From contig CAKPJM010000004.1 in the NCBI GenBank assembly GCA_934162625.1, positions 1 to 40,767 on the forward strand: 40,767 nt of DNA, written 5' to 3'. The translations under genes were made by a program, and so were the position numbers. The notes below the pieces were generated by a model that made no database searches, was not told the origin of the DNA, and was given only the letters and a program-made list of their open reading frames with translations. Positions 1 through 7,667 of the stretch are shown here, one piece after another. The DNA comes from an uncultured Clostridia bacterium (GTDB taxonomy: Bacteria; Bacillota; Clostridia; TANB77; CAG-508). Position 1 is the first letter of the stretch, and every line of letters begins with the position of its first letter.

Positions 1-81
1 ATTTTTGAAGGAAAAACAACAAATATAGAAGAATTTTTCAAAGACTTAAAAGAAAAAGTAAACGAATATTACAAAGCATAA
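1..81 (+). CDS. cas7: Cas7-type protein, C-terminal end (partial)
   Basis: The open frame enters from the left edge and stops with TAA at 79-81, leaving only 26 residues that end in NEYYKA. The fragment is too short to identify by itself. It lies 18 bases upstream of cas5 on the same strand, and in type I-B operons the gene before cas5 is cas7, the backbone subunit of the Cascade effector that coats the crRNA. The call therefore rests on gene order, not on visible motifs. Confidence 0.55.
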   Translation: MFEGKTTNIEEFFKDLKEKVNEYYKA

Positions 82-99
82 AAGAAAGGATTGGTATAA

Positions 100-765
100 A
101 TGAAAATTTTAAAACTAAAACTATACCAAGAAACAGCATGTTATAAAAAGCCATTTGCAACTAAAGTTGCTGAAACATATCCATTGCCACCATATTCAAC
201 AATAATAGGAATGTTCCATAAAATTCTTCAGGCACAGCCAGGAGAATACTTTCCAATGAACATATCTGTACAAGGAAGTTATGAAGGGATATTTAGTAAC
301 TACCAAAATTTAAGAATGTATAAAGGAAAAGACAAAGTAACATCAATGCCAAGGAATGTGCATCAATTATTAGATGTAAATTTAATTATTCATGTACAAG
401 CAGAAAATCAAATAATAGACAAAATTTATCAAAATATAATAAATGGAATAGAAACATTTATATTAGGAAGAAATGAGGATATTGTAAGGATTGATTCAGT
501 AAAAATTCTAGGAGACGTTAATGAGGTCGAAGAATCAGAGGTTAAAGAAAATGCTTATATACCAGAATGTATAGATGACGAAATAGCAGGAATTAATTAT
601 AGATTAAATACAACATATAAAATACAAGATGATATTAGAAAATGGAACAAAGTCAATGTAAAATATGTTGAAAAGCATACAAATCAATGTATAGATGAAG
701 TATTGCAAGATGAAGATGGAGACAATATTTATTTTTATAGTGAAAGGATTCAAAATGAATTATAA
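100..765 (+). CDS. cas5: CRISPR-associated protein Cas5, type I-B
   Basis: This 221-residue protein is the Cascade subunit that binds the 5' handle of the crRNA. The N-terminus has the Cas5 pattern: a first beta strand (KILKLKLYQETACYKKP) followed by YPLPPYSTIIGMFHKIL, the conserved segment after the strand that usually contains a P-P-x-S/T-x-x-G motif. The rest fits a RAMP-fold Cas5 of normal size for subtype I-B. A ribosome-binding site (AAAGGA) precedes the ATG. The gene sits between the presumed cas7 and cas3, and its last 11 bases overlap the start of cas3, so translation is probably coupled. No internal damage is seen. Confidence 0.85.
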   Translation: MKILKLKLYQETACYKKPFATKVAETYPLPPYSTIIGMFHKILQAQPGEYFPMNISVQGSYEGIFSNYQNLRMYKGKDKVTSMPRNVHQLLDVNLIIHVQAENQIIDKIYQNIINGIETFILGRNEDIVRIDSVKILGDVNEVEESEVKENAYIPECIDDEIAGINYRLNTTYKIQDDIRKWNKVNVKYVEKHTNQCIDEVLQDEDGDNIYFYSERIQNEL

Positions 766-2914
766 ATATTATGCTAAATCAAATCCAATAGAAACAGTAA
801 AAGAACATACTGATAAATTGTTAGAGAATCTTGAAATTCTTAAAAGAACTTATGGTTCGAAAATAGTACAAGTAATAGATATGCCAGAAGATAGATTTTG
901 GCAACTAATGGAGATAATATGTAAATATCACGATGCGGGAAAAGTTTATTCAGGATTTCAAAATGCGATAAGAAAAGCAATAGGAGAACCACTATTAGTT
1001 ACAAAATTTAATAATGAACAATTAAAGCATGAACAAATATCTCCAATGTTTGTGCCATATAAAGAATATGAGCTGACCAAAACAGAAAGAAAATTAGTAT
1101 ATCAAGCAATTTATTATCATCATGAAAGAAATAATACAATACACATAGATGCAGATTTGCTAAAAGAAATAATAGAAGAAGATATGAAACCAAATATTCC
1201 TCAAATAGAAAATGAATTGAAAATAAAAGTACCAGAATTAAAAACAACCTATTTAGGAATAGTAGAAGGACAAGCTAGAATAACTGAATTTGATGACATA
1301 TATAAAGATTATTGCATAATGAAAGGCTTATTACATAGATTAGATCATTGTAGTTCAGCTTGGATACTTGTTGAAAATGAAACAAGTGATGAAATATCAG
1401 AATTTGTAGAAGAATTTATGAAAGAACAAGATTTTGAACAAAATGATTTGCAACAATTTGCTCGAGCAAATAAAAATAAAAATGTTATAGTAATTGGCTC
1501 AACCGGAATGGGAAAAACAGAAGGAGCATTACTCTGGAGCAATAGCGATAAAACATTTTTTACATTACCATTAAGAATAGGTATAAATGCAATATATGAC
1601 AGAATAAAAGAAACAATAGGATATAAACATGTTGGATTATTACATTCAACAGCAATAGATTATTTGAATGAGAAAAATGAAGAAGATGAGTTTGAAAAAA
1701 TCGACCAAGCACGAAATCTATATGAAAAAATTACAACGTGTACAATAGATCAGGTTTTTCCATTTGTATTTAAATACAGAGGATATGAAAAAATTTATGC
1801 AACATTAAGTTATTCAAAAGTAGTAATTGATGAAATTCAAGCATATTCACCAGAAATAGTAGCAGTTATTTTAAAAGGATTACAAATGATAAATAATTTA
1901 AATGGAAAATTTATGGTAATGACAGCAACACTTCCTAGAATATATAAAGAAAAACTAGATGAAATGGGAATAAAATTTGAATATAATGAATTTATAAAAG
2001 ATACAGTAAGGCATAAGATTCAATTAGTAGATTCTGGAATAGAACAAGACATAGAAGAAATAAAAGAAAATGCTAAAAATAAGAAAGTATTAATAATTGT
2101 TAATACAATAAATAAAGCAATTGAGATATATGAAAAACTAAAACATGAAGATGTAAACCTGTTGCATTCAAGATTTATCCAAACCGACAGAAGTGAAAAA
2201 GAAGGAAAAATAAAAGAATTTTCTAAAAATAGAAATGAAGCGGGAATATGGATAACAACACAAATTGTTGAAGCATCACTAGATATAGATTTTGATATGT
2301 TGTATACAGAAATGTCTACATTAGATAGTTTGTTTCAAAGATTAGGAAGATGTTATAGAAGTAGAGAATATAGCGGAAACATGCCAAATGTAAAAATATA
2401 TATCAAAGAAACAAGTGGAGTTGGATATATATATGATAAAGAAATTTATGAAAAAAGTATTGAATTATTAAAGCCGTATAGTGGTCAAATACTAAAAGAA
2501 AAAGTAAAAATTGACTTAGTTGATAAATTATATTCAAAAGAAATTCTACAAGAAACTGAATTTTACAAGAAATTTAAAAAAGCATTTAGAATATTGGATA
2601 ATATTATAGACTATGATACAAGTAAAAAAGATGCACAGCATATTTTAAGAAATATTGATAATATAGATGTAATTCCAAAAAATATTTATGATGAAAATCT
2701 AGATTTATTTGACAAATATGAAAACGAAAAAGAAAAGAAGAAAAAATATGAATTGAAAAGAGAAATTGATAAATTATTTATATCAATTAATAGTAAAAAT
2801 AAATGGAAATTGAACAATTTTATAATAGAATGTCCTTATATAAAAGAAAAGTACATTATTGATACAAAATATGATAGAGAAATTGGGCTTCTTTTAGAAG
2901 CAGATGAAGGTTAG
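755..2914 (+). CDS. cas3: CRISPR-associated helicase-nuclease Cas3
   Basis: This 719-residue protein is the effector nuclease of type I interference; it is recruited by Cascade and degrades target DNA. An N-terminal HD nuclease domain shows KYHDAGK near residue 72 and YYHHE further on. The helicase part has Walker A GSTGMGKTEG near residue 250, DEIQ (the DEAD/DExH-type box) near 360, MTATLP (motif III), VEASLDID and QRLGRCYR (motif VI). I chose the ATG at 755 over the open frame's start at 695 because it has GAAAGGA upstream and overlaps the cas5 stop by 11 bases. The C-terminus looks nearly complete, ending YDREIGLLLEADEG. The stop lies only 3 bases before the first CRISPR repeat, so cas4, cas1 and cas2 are absent from their usual place. 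Confidence 0.93.
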   Translation: MNYKYYAKSNPIETVKEHTDKLLENLEILKRTYGSKIVQVIDMPEDRFWQLMEIICKYHDAGKVYSGFQNAIRKAIGEPLLVTKFNNEQLKHEQISPMFVPYKEYELTKTERKLVYQAIYYHHERNNTIHIDADLLKEIIEEDMKPNIPQIENELKIKVPELKTTYLGIVEGQARITEFDDIYKDYCIMKGLLHRLDHCSSAWILVENETSDEISEFVEEFMKEQDFEQNDLQQFARANKNKNVIVIGSTGMGKTEGALLWSNSDKTFFTLPLRIGINAIYDRIKETIGYKHVGLLHSTAIDYLNEKNEEDEFEKIDQARNLYEKITTCTIDQVFPFVFKYRGYEKIYATLSYSKVVIDEIQAYSPEIVAVILKGLQMINNLNGKFMVMTATLPRIYKEKLDEMGIKFEYNEFIKDTVRHKIQLVDSGIEQDIEEIKENAKNKKVLIIVNTINKAIEIYEKLKHEDVNLLHSRFIQTDRSEKEGKIKEFSKNRNEAGIWITTQIVEASLDIDFDMLYTEMSTLDSLFQRLGRCYRSREYSGNMPNVKIYIKETSGVGYIYDKEIYEKSIELLKPYSGQILKEKVKIDLVDKLYSKEILQETEFYKKFKKAFRILDNIIDYDTSKKDAQHILRNIDNIDVIPKNIYDENLDLFDKYENEKEKKKKYELKREIDKLFISINSKNKWKLNNFIIECPYIKEKYIIDTKYDREIGLLLEADEG

Positions 2915-2917
2915 CTG

Positions 2918-3737
2918 GTATTAATTTAAATATATTAGAATGTAAATTAATAAGTCACATATTTCGTTAATATTGCAGTAAGTATTAATATAAATATATT
3001 AGAATGTAAACGTTAGCAATTCAATGTCTGAATTGTACACAATGCAGTATTAATATAAATATGTTAGAATATAAATGAAGGTAAAGTAATTGCAACAGCA
3101 ATAAAATTCACGTATTAATATAAATATATTAGAATGTAAATTGTGATGGATTACCCAAAGCTCCATATTCGGTTGGGTATTAATTTAAATATATTAGAAT
3201 GTAAATACAGGTAACGCAAAACCCAGTTCGCAAGATATAAAAAGTATTAATTTAAATATATTAGAATGTAAATGAAACCTTATTTGGCAACAAGTTTGAG
3301 GGATATTGTATTAATTTAAATATATTAGAATGTAAATAAAGTACATTGCAATTTATGCTAAAAAATGATATAAAGTATTAATTTAAATATATTAGAATGT
3401 AAATTTCTCAAACAAAACATTTTCTGTTTTATTTAACTCTAAGTATTAATTTAAATATATTAGAATGTAAATATTGTACTTATACCAATTTAAAACAAGC
3501 ACTTCTTTGTATTAATTTAAATATATTAGAATGTAAATTTATGTGAAAGACTTACATGGAAATAGCTACATACGTATTAATTTAAATATATTAGAATGTA
3601 AATACTTGGTACTCTTGGATAAGGGTAGTAGTTTATATCGGGTATTAATTTAAATATATTAGAATGTAAAATTGACATTTTTCGTCTGAGAGTATAAAAA
3701 ATATATAGTATTAATATAAATATATTACAATATGAAG
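2918..3737 (+). CRISPR. CRISPR array, 13 repeats and 12 spacers, type I-B repeat
   Basis: Thirteen 30-base repeats begin at 2918, 2982, 3047, 3112, 3177, 3244, 3308, 3375, 3443, 3509, 3574, 3642 and 3708. Spacers are 34-38 bases. The repeat begins GTATTAATTTAAATATATTA and ends GAATGTAAAT. The 3' end ATGTAAAT matches the 8-base crRNA handle of C. difficile-like I-B repeats, so the array reads on the plus strand. Repeats 2, 3, 4 and 13 have A instead of T at repeat position 10, and repeat 3 has two further changes. Repeat 2 ends in C and repeat 12 in A. The last repeat has a ruined handle (CAATATGAAG), as expected at the trailer end. No leader lies upstream because cas3 ends at 2914, so transcription probably comes from the cas operon. 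Confidence 0.97.
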
Positions 3738-3757
3738 TAGATTAACCTAAATCTATT

Positions 3758-3786
3758 TTGACAAACTAGGAAAATTATGGTATTCT
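3758..3786 (+). promoter_or_regulatory. Promoter of the ABC-F gene leader
   Basis: TTGACA at 3758-3763 and TATTCT at 3781-3786 are separated by 17 bases. They lie just after the CRISPR array and point into the ABC-F leader. Transcription would start near 3793. A 14-codon frame at 3777-3821 (MVFYKRSKKFCVIF) overlaps this promoter and would be outside the transcript. Confidence 0.7.
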
Positions 3787-3805
3787 ATAAAAGAAGTAAG
3801 AAATT

Positions 3806-3910
3806 TTGTGTTATTTTTTAGTTTTAATCACTGTGGTCCATTCTAGTTATTTATATGCATGCAGTTTGCATAGCATAAATTTGGTAGTGGGCTATAGTGT
3901 TTTTTTATAA
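3806..3910 (+). CDS. Possible first leader ORF of the ABC-F gene
   Basis: A frame of 34 codons with a TTG start runs through the attenuator hairpin and stops at TAA 3908-3910, just before the next Shine-Dalgarno sequence. The upstream ribosome-binding site is weak, so translation is uncertain. If translated, ribosomes would cross both arms of the terminator at 3829-3906 and could control it. The peptide is hydrophobic and begins LCYFLVLITVVHSS. I do not recognise it. Confidence 0.3.
   Translation: MCYFLVLITVVHSSYLYACSLHSINLVVGYSVFL
3829..3906 (+). terminator. Transcription attenuator in the ABC-F leader
   Basis: CACTGTGGTCC (3829-3839) pairs over 11 positions, including G-U pairs, with GGGCTATAGTG (3889-3899), and seven T follow at 3900-3906. 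Inside is a second hairpin: TATGCATGCA (3854-3863) pairs with TGCAT and GCATA (3867-3877) with one bulged base. A terminator within a 5' leader, upstream of a further leader ORF and the gene, fits conditional premature termination of the type found before antibiotic-resistance ABC-F genes. Confidence 0.65.
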
Positions 3911-3924
3911 GAAGGAGAGGAAAA

Positions 3925-3999
3925 ATGAGCAGAGAGGAAAAATTAGAAGAAGAAATAAAATTTAGAGGTTTCGGCTGCAAAACTATTACAACGAGATAA
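3925..3999 (+). CDS. Leader peptide of the ABC-F gene, 24 codons
   Basis: A short ORF with an excellent Shine-Dalgarno sequence (GAAGGAGAGG, 3911-3920) starts at ATG 3925 and ends at TAA 3997-3999. The peptide begins MSREEKLEEE and ends RGFGCKTITTR. Its last codons and stop form the 5' arms of two competing hairpins (see 3983-4072). This is the arrangement of drug-sensing leader peptides at which a stalled ribosome changes RNA folding. The role is inferred; no match to a known leader is claimed. Confidence 0.6.
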   Translation: MSREEKLEEEIKFRGFGCKTITTR

Positions 4000-4072
4000 T
4001 TGCTACATGTTGTAATAGGTATAAGTAGCAAATATATCTCGTTATACTTAAAAAATAAGATAAGGAGATATA
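3983..4072 (+). promoter_or_regulatory. Competing hairpins controlling the ABC-F ribosome-binding site
   Basis: Three stems can form. A: CTATTACAAC (3983-3992) with GTTGTAATAG (4009-4018), 10 perfect pairs. B: AACGAGATA (3990-3998) with TATCTCGTT (4035-4043) plus TTGCTAC (4000-4006) with GTAGCAA (4025-4031). C: TATATCTC (4033-4040) with GAGATATA (4065-4072), which covers the AAGGAG site of the gene. A and B exclude each other, and so do B and C. A ribosome held near the end of the leader peptide would block A, favour B and free the gene's ribosome-binding site. This resembles erm-type translational attenuation. The pairings are seen in the sequence; the mechanism is inferred. Confidence 0.55.
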
Positions 4073-4076
4073 AAAA

Positions 4077-5634
4077 ATGATAGAAATAGAATTAAATAAT
4101 ATAAAGAAAGACTACGGATTAAAAAATGTTTTAGACGGAGCTAGCTTTGAAATAAAAACAGGAGAAAAAATAGCCTTAATTGGAGATAATGGATCTGGAA
4201 AATCTACAATTTTAAAAATAATAAGTGGAGAAGAAAAAGCAGATTCAGGAAAAGTTAATATAAGAAAAGAAGCAGAAATTGGGTATTTAAAACAAGTGTA
4301 TCCTAATGAAAATGACAGCATAGTAGTTGAAAAATATTTAAAAAGAAGTTTCAAGAAATATTTTGATATGGAAAAGAGACTAAAAGAATTAGAAGTTTTA
4401 ATGTTAGACAAAAATCAAAATATAGAAAACATAATAAAAAAATATGGTAGACTTCAAGAAGAATATATAACTTTAGGAGGATATGAATTAGAAGAAAAGT
4501 TTAAAAAGATATGTTCTGGGTTCAAATTCAAAACAGAATTTTTAAATAAAAAATACAACACTTTAAGTGGCGGAGAAAAAACTATAGTAAATTTAGCAGC
4601 AATATTACTAAAAAATCCAGATGTTTTGTTATTAGATGAACCCACAAATCATTTAGATATAGAAACATTAGAATGGCTAGAAAAATTCTTAAATTCATAC
4701 AAAGGTACGGTTGTTTTAATTTCGCATGATAGATATTTTTTAGATAAAGTGGTAAATAAAATAATACTATTAGAAAAAGGGAAAACTATAGTATATTTCG
4801 GTAATTATTCATATTTTGTAAAAGAAGACGAAAGAAGAATTTTAGCAGAGTTTGAGAAGTATAAAAATCAACAAAAGCAAGTAGAAAAGATGAAAGAGTC
4901 AATTAAAAAACTAAGAAGTTTTGGAGAGCTTGAACAAAATGAAGCATTTTTCAAAAGGGCAAAATGTATAGAGAAAAGACTTGAAAAGTTAGAAGCATTA
5001 GATAAAGTAAGTATAGAAAAGAAAAAATTACCAATTAATATTAAGATGTCCTCTCGTTCTGGAAAAGATGTATTAATTATCAAGAATTTAAATAAAAAAT
5101 ATGGAGAAAAAGTAGTATTTAATAATTTTAATATGGAAGTCTACTTTGGCGAAAAGGTCAGAATAACAGGCGAAAATGGATCACGGAAAATCAACTTTAA
5201 TTAAAATTATTTTAGGGAAAGACTCAGAATATCAAGGAGAAATAAAGCTAAGCCCTTCTGTAAAAATAGGTTATATACCACAAGAAATAAAATTTGAAAA
5301 TGAAAAAGAAACAATATTTGATTTCTTTTCAAAAGAATATAATAAAAGTCAAACAGAGATAAGAACATTTTTAGCTAAATATATGTTCTTTGGAAACAAT
5401 GTATTTAAAAGACTAGAAGAGTTATCCGGAGGAGAAAGAGTAAGAGTATTACTTGCAAAGCTCGTAATAAAGGAAACAAATTTTTTAATATTAGATGAAC
5501 CTACAAATCATCTGGACATAAGTTCAAGAGAAACTTTAGAAGAGGCACTACAAGACTATACCGGAACGATATTATTTGTATCACACGATAGGTACTTTGC
5601 CAGCAAATTAACACAAAGAGAAATAAAAATATAA
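4077..5634 (+). CDS. ABC-F protein (ribosome protection type), read through one +1 shift
   Basis: Two tandem ATP-binding domains and no membrane segments define the ABC-F family, soluble ATPases that act on the ribosome; some members expel antibiotics. Domain 1 has Walker A GDNGSGKST near residue 36, signature LSGGEKT near 164 and LLLDEPTNHLD near 182. A charged linker follows. Domain 2 has LSGGERVRV and LILDEPTNHLDI. The zero frame stops at 5204 because of one extra C at 5184, inside Walker A of domain 2. Skipping it restores GENGSGKST and a 518-residue protein ending at 5634, normal for the family. The leader upstream looks drug-responsive, so a resistance role is likely but the subclass is unclear. 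The alternative is a pseudogene, which I think unlikely given the other CGG sites. Confidence 0.85.
5184..5186 (+). other. CGG +1 frameshift site 1 (ABC-F)
   Basis: The codon order is GGA TCA CGG AAA. Dropping the C at 5184 gives GGA TCA GGA AAA TCA, which restores the invariant Gly of the second Walker A motif. In the zero frame translation ends six codons after the CGG. Confidence 0.8.
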
Positions 5635-5681
5635 TTATAGTAATAGCTTCATCTGTTTCAGTATGACAGAGAATATTGTTT

Positions 5682-5717
5682 ACAAACAAATGGTGACTTA
5701 AATCGCCATTTGTTTGT
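5682..5717. terminator. Terminator between converging genes
   Basis: ACAAACAAATGGTGA and TCGCCATTTGTTTGT form a 15-pair stem with one G-U pair and a short loop. It lies between the ABC-F stop and the converging NUDIX gene and can serve both. Confidence 0.7.
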
Positions 5718-5719
5718 AT

Positions 5720-6142
5720 CTAAATATATTTAAGTACTTCTTCTGGATATAGAATTTTCTTATTATCTTTGAAATCTTTAATATCTACCCATTTTGCAGT
5801 ATAACTACGATTATTATCTATAAATTTGTATTCTTCCTGAAAATCTTCATTAGATAATTCAATTGAATAAAATAAAATTAATTCATGTGCTCTTTTTCCC
5901 TCATATGTAAATATACTTTCAGATATTCCTAAAAAATCTTTAATTGTAATATTTTTATTAATTTCTTCTAAAAATTCTCGTTTTAAAGCAACTTCACTCT
6001 TTTCTAAAAATTCAATGCCGCCACCTAAACATCTATAAAATGTCTGATTTTTTACAGAATCAAAACCTTCTGAAACTAATAATTTATTATTTTTTACAGC
6101 TAAACCTAAAACAATTGGTCTAATTTCTTTAAATTTATTCAT
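5720..6142 (-). CDS. NUDIX hydrolase
   Basis: NUDIX enzymes hydrolyse nucleoside diphosphates linked to another group; the substrate cannot be told from sequence. The NUDIX box is GGIEFLEKSEVALKREFLEEI, interrupted here only for listing: GGIEFLE, then KSEVALK, then REFLEEI. It matches G-x5-E-x7-RExxEE, although the usual final Gly after the box is Asn. Length is about 140 residues, a single-domain protein. I prefer the start at 6142 because an AGGATGG sequence lies about 10 bases upstream; ATGs at 6154 and 6175 are alternatives. It is transcribed divergently from the HExxH gene. Confidence 0.85.
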   Translation of the reverse strand: MNKFKEIRPIVLGLAVKNNKLLVSEGFDSVKNQTFYRCLGGGIEFLEKSEVALKREFLEEINKNITIKDFLGISESIFTYEGKRAHELILFYSIELSNEDFQEEYKFIDNNRSYTAKWVDIKDFKDNKKILYPEEVLKYI

Positions 6143-6187
6143 ATTATAAACCATCCTTTTTTTATTTATCAGCATTTAATTAACCAT

Positions 6188-6257
6188 ATTATAACATAAA
6201 ACAATGAAAATACAAGTTTTACATAATATTGCTAAAAAAGTAAACAAATGTTATAAT
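6188..6257. promoter_or_regulatory. Divergent promoters
   Basis: On the minus strand, TTGTAT (6210-6215) and TATAAT (6188-6193), 16 bases apart, face the NUDIX gene. On the plus strand, TTGCTA (6229-6234) and TATAAT (6252-6257), 17 bases apart, face the HExxH gene. Confidence 0.6.
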
Positions 6258-6289
6258 ATTAAAAGAAGTAAAATAAGGTGAGTGTATAT

Positions 6290-7420
6290 ATGGTAGATTT
6301 TGATGAATTCATAGTAATGAGGGAAGAAACTCTGGAAGAATTAAATATAGTAATAGAAAAAGTAATAGAAGAAAAAGAATCTATGGATTTAGATTATGAT
6401 TTATTGGAAAAAGTTTTAGGAACAATGATTAAAAGTGTTAGGAGTGAAGATGTTGGACCAATAAGTGTAGTTACACCAATAAAAAAAGAAGAAATGCTAC
6501 AGGTGACATTAAACTTCTTTAAATCTATAGATTCAGAACTATATAGAAAAGCAATAAACACAATACTACAACAGAGTAAAAATATAAAAACAAGAATATA
6601 TAATATTCACCAAGTAAAAGATTTTGATCAAGAAGATAGTTTAGGATTATCAAAACATACTCGTAACGGATGTGTTCAAAGTAGGAATGGCTTTGCTACA
6701 GTGAATATACCAATAAGGGAAGAAATAGATGATGAGGAAGAGGTCGTATTAAATAAAGATGAATGTACATTGAATGACCTATATGTAGTAGTGCATGAAA
6801 TTTCTCATTTACTTGACTTAGACCTAGATTTAGAAAGACCAGATGAAGAAAAAATATTAGGGAAAACTAGAGGACAAAAAACGAGAATTGCAAGAGAATT
6901 ACTAGGCGAAGCTACAGCTAGTGCATTTGAAGGTATGCTTTCAGAATATTTGTTAAAAAATGGAATATATTCACAAGCAGCTATACGAGAAATAGACAGA
7001 TTAAATATAAATAGCTTTTTACAAGATGCTAGATTAGTATATGCTAAATTATTTTTGGCTAGGGAAAAAAGTAAAAATAAAGAAATAAAATTGGAATTTG
7101 TAGAGAAATTTATGAGAGACAATGGTTTTTCAATACACTACATAAGAGATATGGCCAACAACATTATAAATGATCCTAGAGATATGTTATTTGAAAAAAG
7201 ATATGCTCTTGGAGGGCTGATCTCGCCTACTATTATAAAAAAATATAATGAAGAAGGAGCAAGTGTTTTAAAAAAATATTTGGAAGAAGCTAAAAATGAA
7301 AATTTTGTGGGCGCATTAGCTGCACTAGGAATAGGATTAAACGAAAATGGAATAAACCAATTAATATCTAACATGCAAGATAGAGTAGCTAATATGGATA
7401 CAGAGAAAGATAGAATATAA
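6290..7420 (+). CDS. Unknown protein with a HExxH metallopeptidase-like motif
   Basis: About 376 residues, mostly helical, with no signal peptide or membrane segment. HEISHLLDLDLD near residue 170 is a zinc-metallopeptidase HExxH motif. GEATASAFEG, about 40 residues later, offers a Glu that could be the third zinc ligand, as in gluzincins. I do not recognise the family. The ATG at 6290 is preferred over GTG 6278 because AAGGTGAG lies 7 bases before it. The gene stands alone, with its own promoter upstream and the methyltransferase promoter right after the stop. Its substrate is unknown, and peptidase activity is only suggested by the motif. Confidence 0.7.
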   Translation: MVDFDEFIVMREETLEELNIVIEKVIEEKESMDLDYDLLEKVLGTMIKSVRSEDVGPISVVTPIKKEEMLQVTLNFFKSIDSELYRKAINTILQQSKNIKTRIYNIHQVKDFDQEDSLGLSKHTRNGCVQSRNGFATVNIPIREEIDDEEEVVLNKDECTLNDLYVVVHEISHLLDLDLDLERPDEEKILGKTRGQKTRIARELLGEATASAFEGMLSEYLLKNGIYSQAAIREIDRLNINSFLQDARLVYAKLFLAREKSKNKEIKLEFVEKFMRDNGFSIHYIRDMANNIINDPRDMLFEKRYALGGLISPTIIKKYNEEGASVLKKYLEEAKNENFVGALAALGIGLNENGINQLISNMQDRVANMDTEKDRI

Positions 7421-7427
7421 ATAGCGT

Positions 7428-7456
7428 TTGCCTAAATAATCAAACTATGTTATAAT
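7428..7456 (+). promoter_or_regulatory. Promoter of the methyltransferase leader
   Basis: TTGCCT (7428-7433) and TATAAT (7451-7456) are separated by 17 bases. The transcript would carry about 200 bases of leader before the methyltransferase start at 7668. Confidence 0.7.
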
Positions 7457-7534
7457 AATAATGTAGTATTTCAATTAGTCCATTCGCGTGATACTACCAA
7501 AGAAATTGAGAGTTTAAAACTTGAATAATAGAAA

Positions 7535-7628
7535 ATGTTGAGAACCTTTTTCTATGAATGGCAAAAATTCAAACCATAGCAAAATTATGGTTGTTTTTGC
7601 TTTGCTCATAGGAAGGAGGTTCTTTTTG
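7535..7628 (+). promoter_or_regulatory. Leader peptide and transcription attenuator before the methyltransferase
   Basis: A 14-codon ORF (7535-7579, MLRTFFYEWQKFKP) starts just upstream of a strong hairpin. AGAACCTTTTTCTATGA (7541-7557) pairs with TCATAGGAAGGAGGTTCT (7606-7623), followed by a T run to 7628. A nested stem, AACCATA (7572-7578) with TATGGTT (7586-7592), lies inside. The leader ORF covers the 5' arm, so a stalled ribosome could prevent termination. GGAAGGAGG in the 3' arm is also Shine-Dalgarno-like. This is a typical antibiotic-induced attenuator layout; the inducer is unknown. Confidence 0.6.
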
Positions 7629-7667
7629 TATATACAACCAAATATAAAAATAGAGGAGAAAACAAAA

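Noticed and set aside
2918..3737. CRISPR array read on the minus strand with the leader at 3738 onward
   Set aside because: The 3' repeat end ATGTAAAT fits the I-B handle on the plus strand, and the decayed repeat is at 3708-3737, the expected trailer. The promoter at 3758 points away from the array.
3777..3821. 14-codon ORF (MVFYKRSKKFCVIF) as the leader peptide of the ABC-F gene
   Set aside because: It overlaps the -10 box of the best promoter and would not be in the transcript.
5176..5634. A separate 152-residue ABC protein starting inside the ABC-F gene
   Set aside because: It has no ribosome-binding site and begins in the middle of a Walker A motif. It is the shifted half of one gene.
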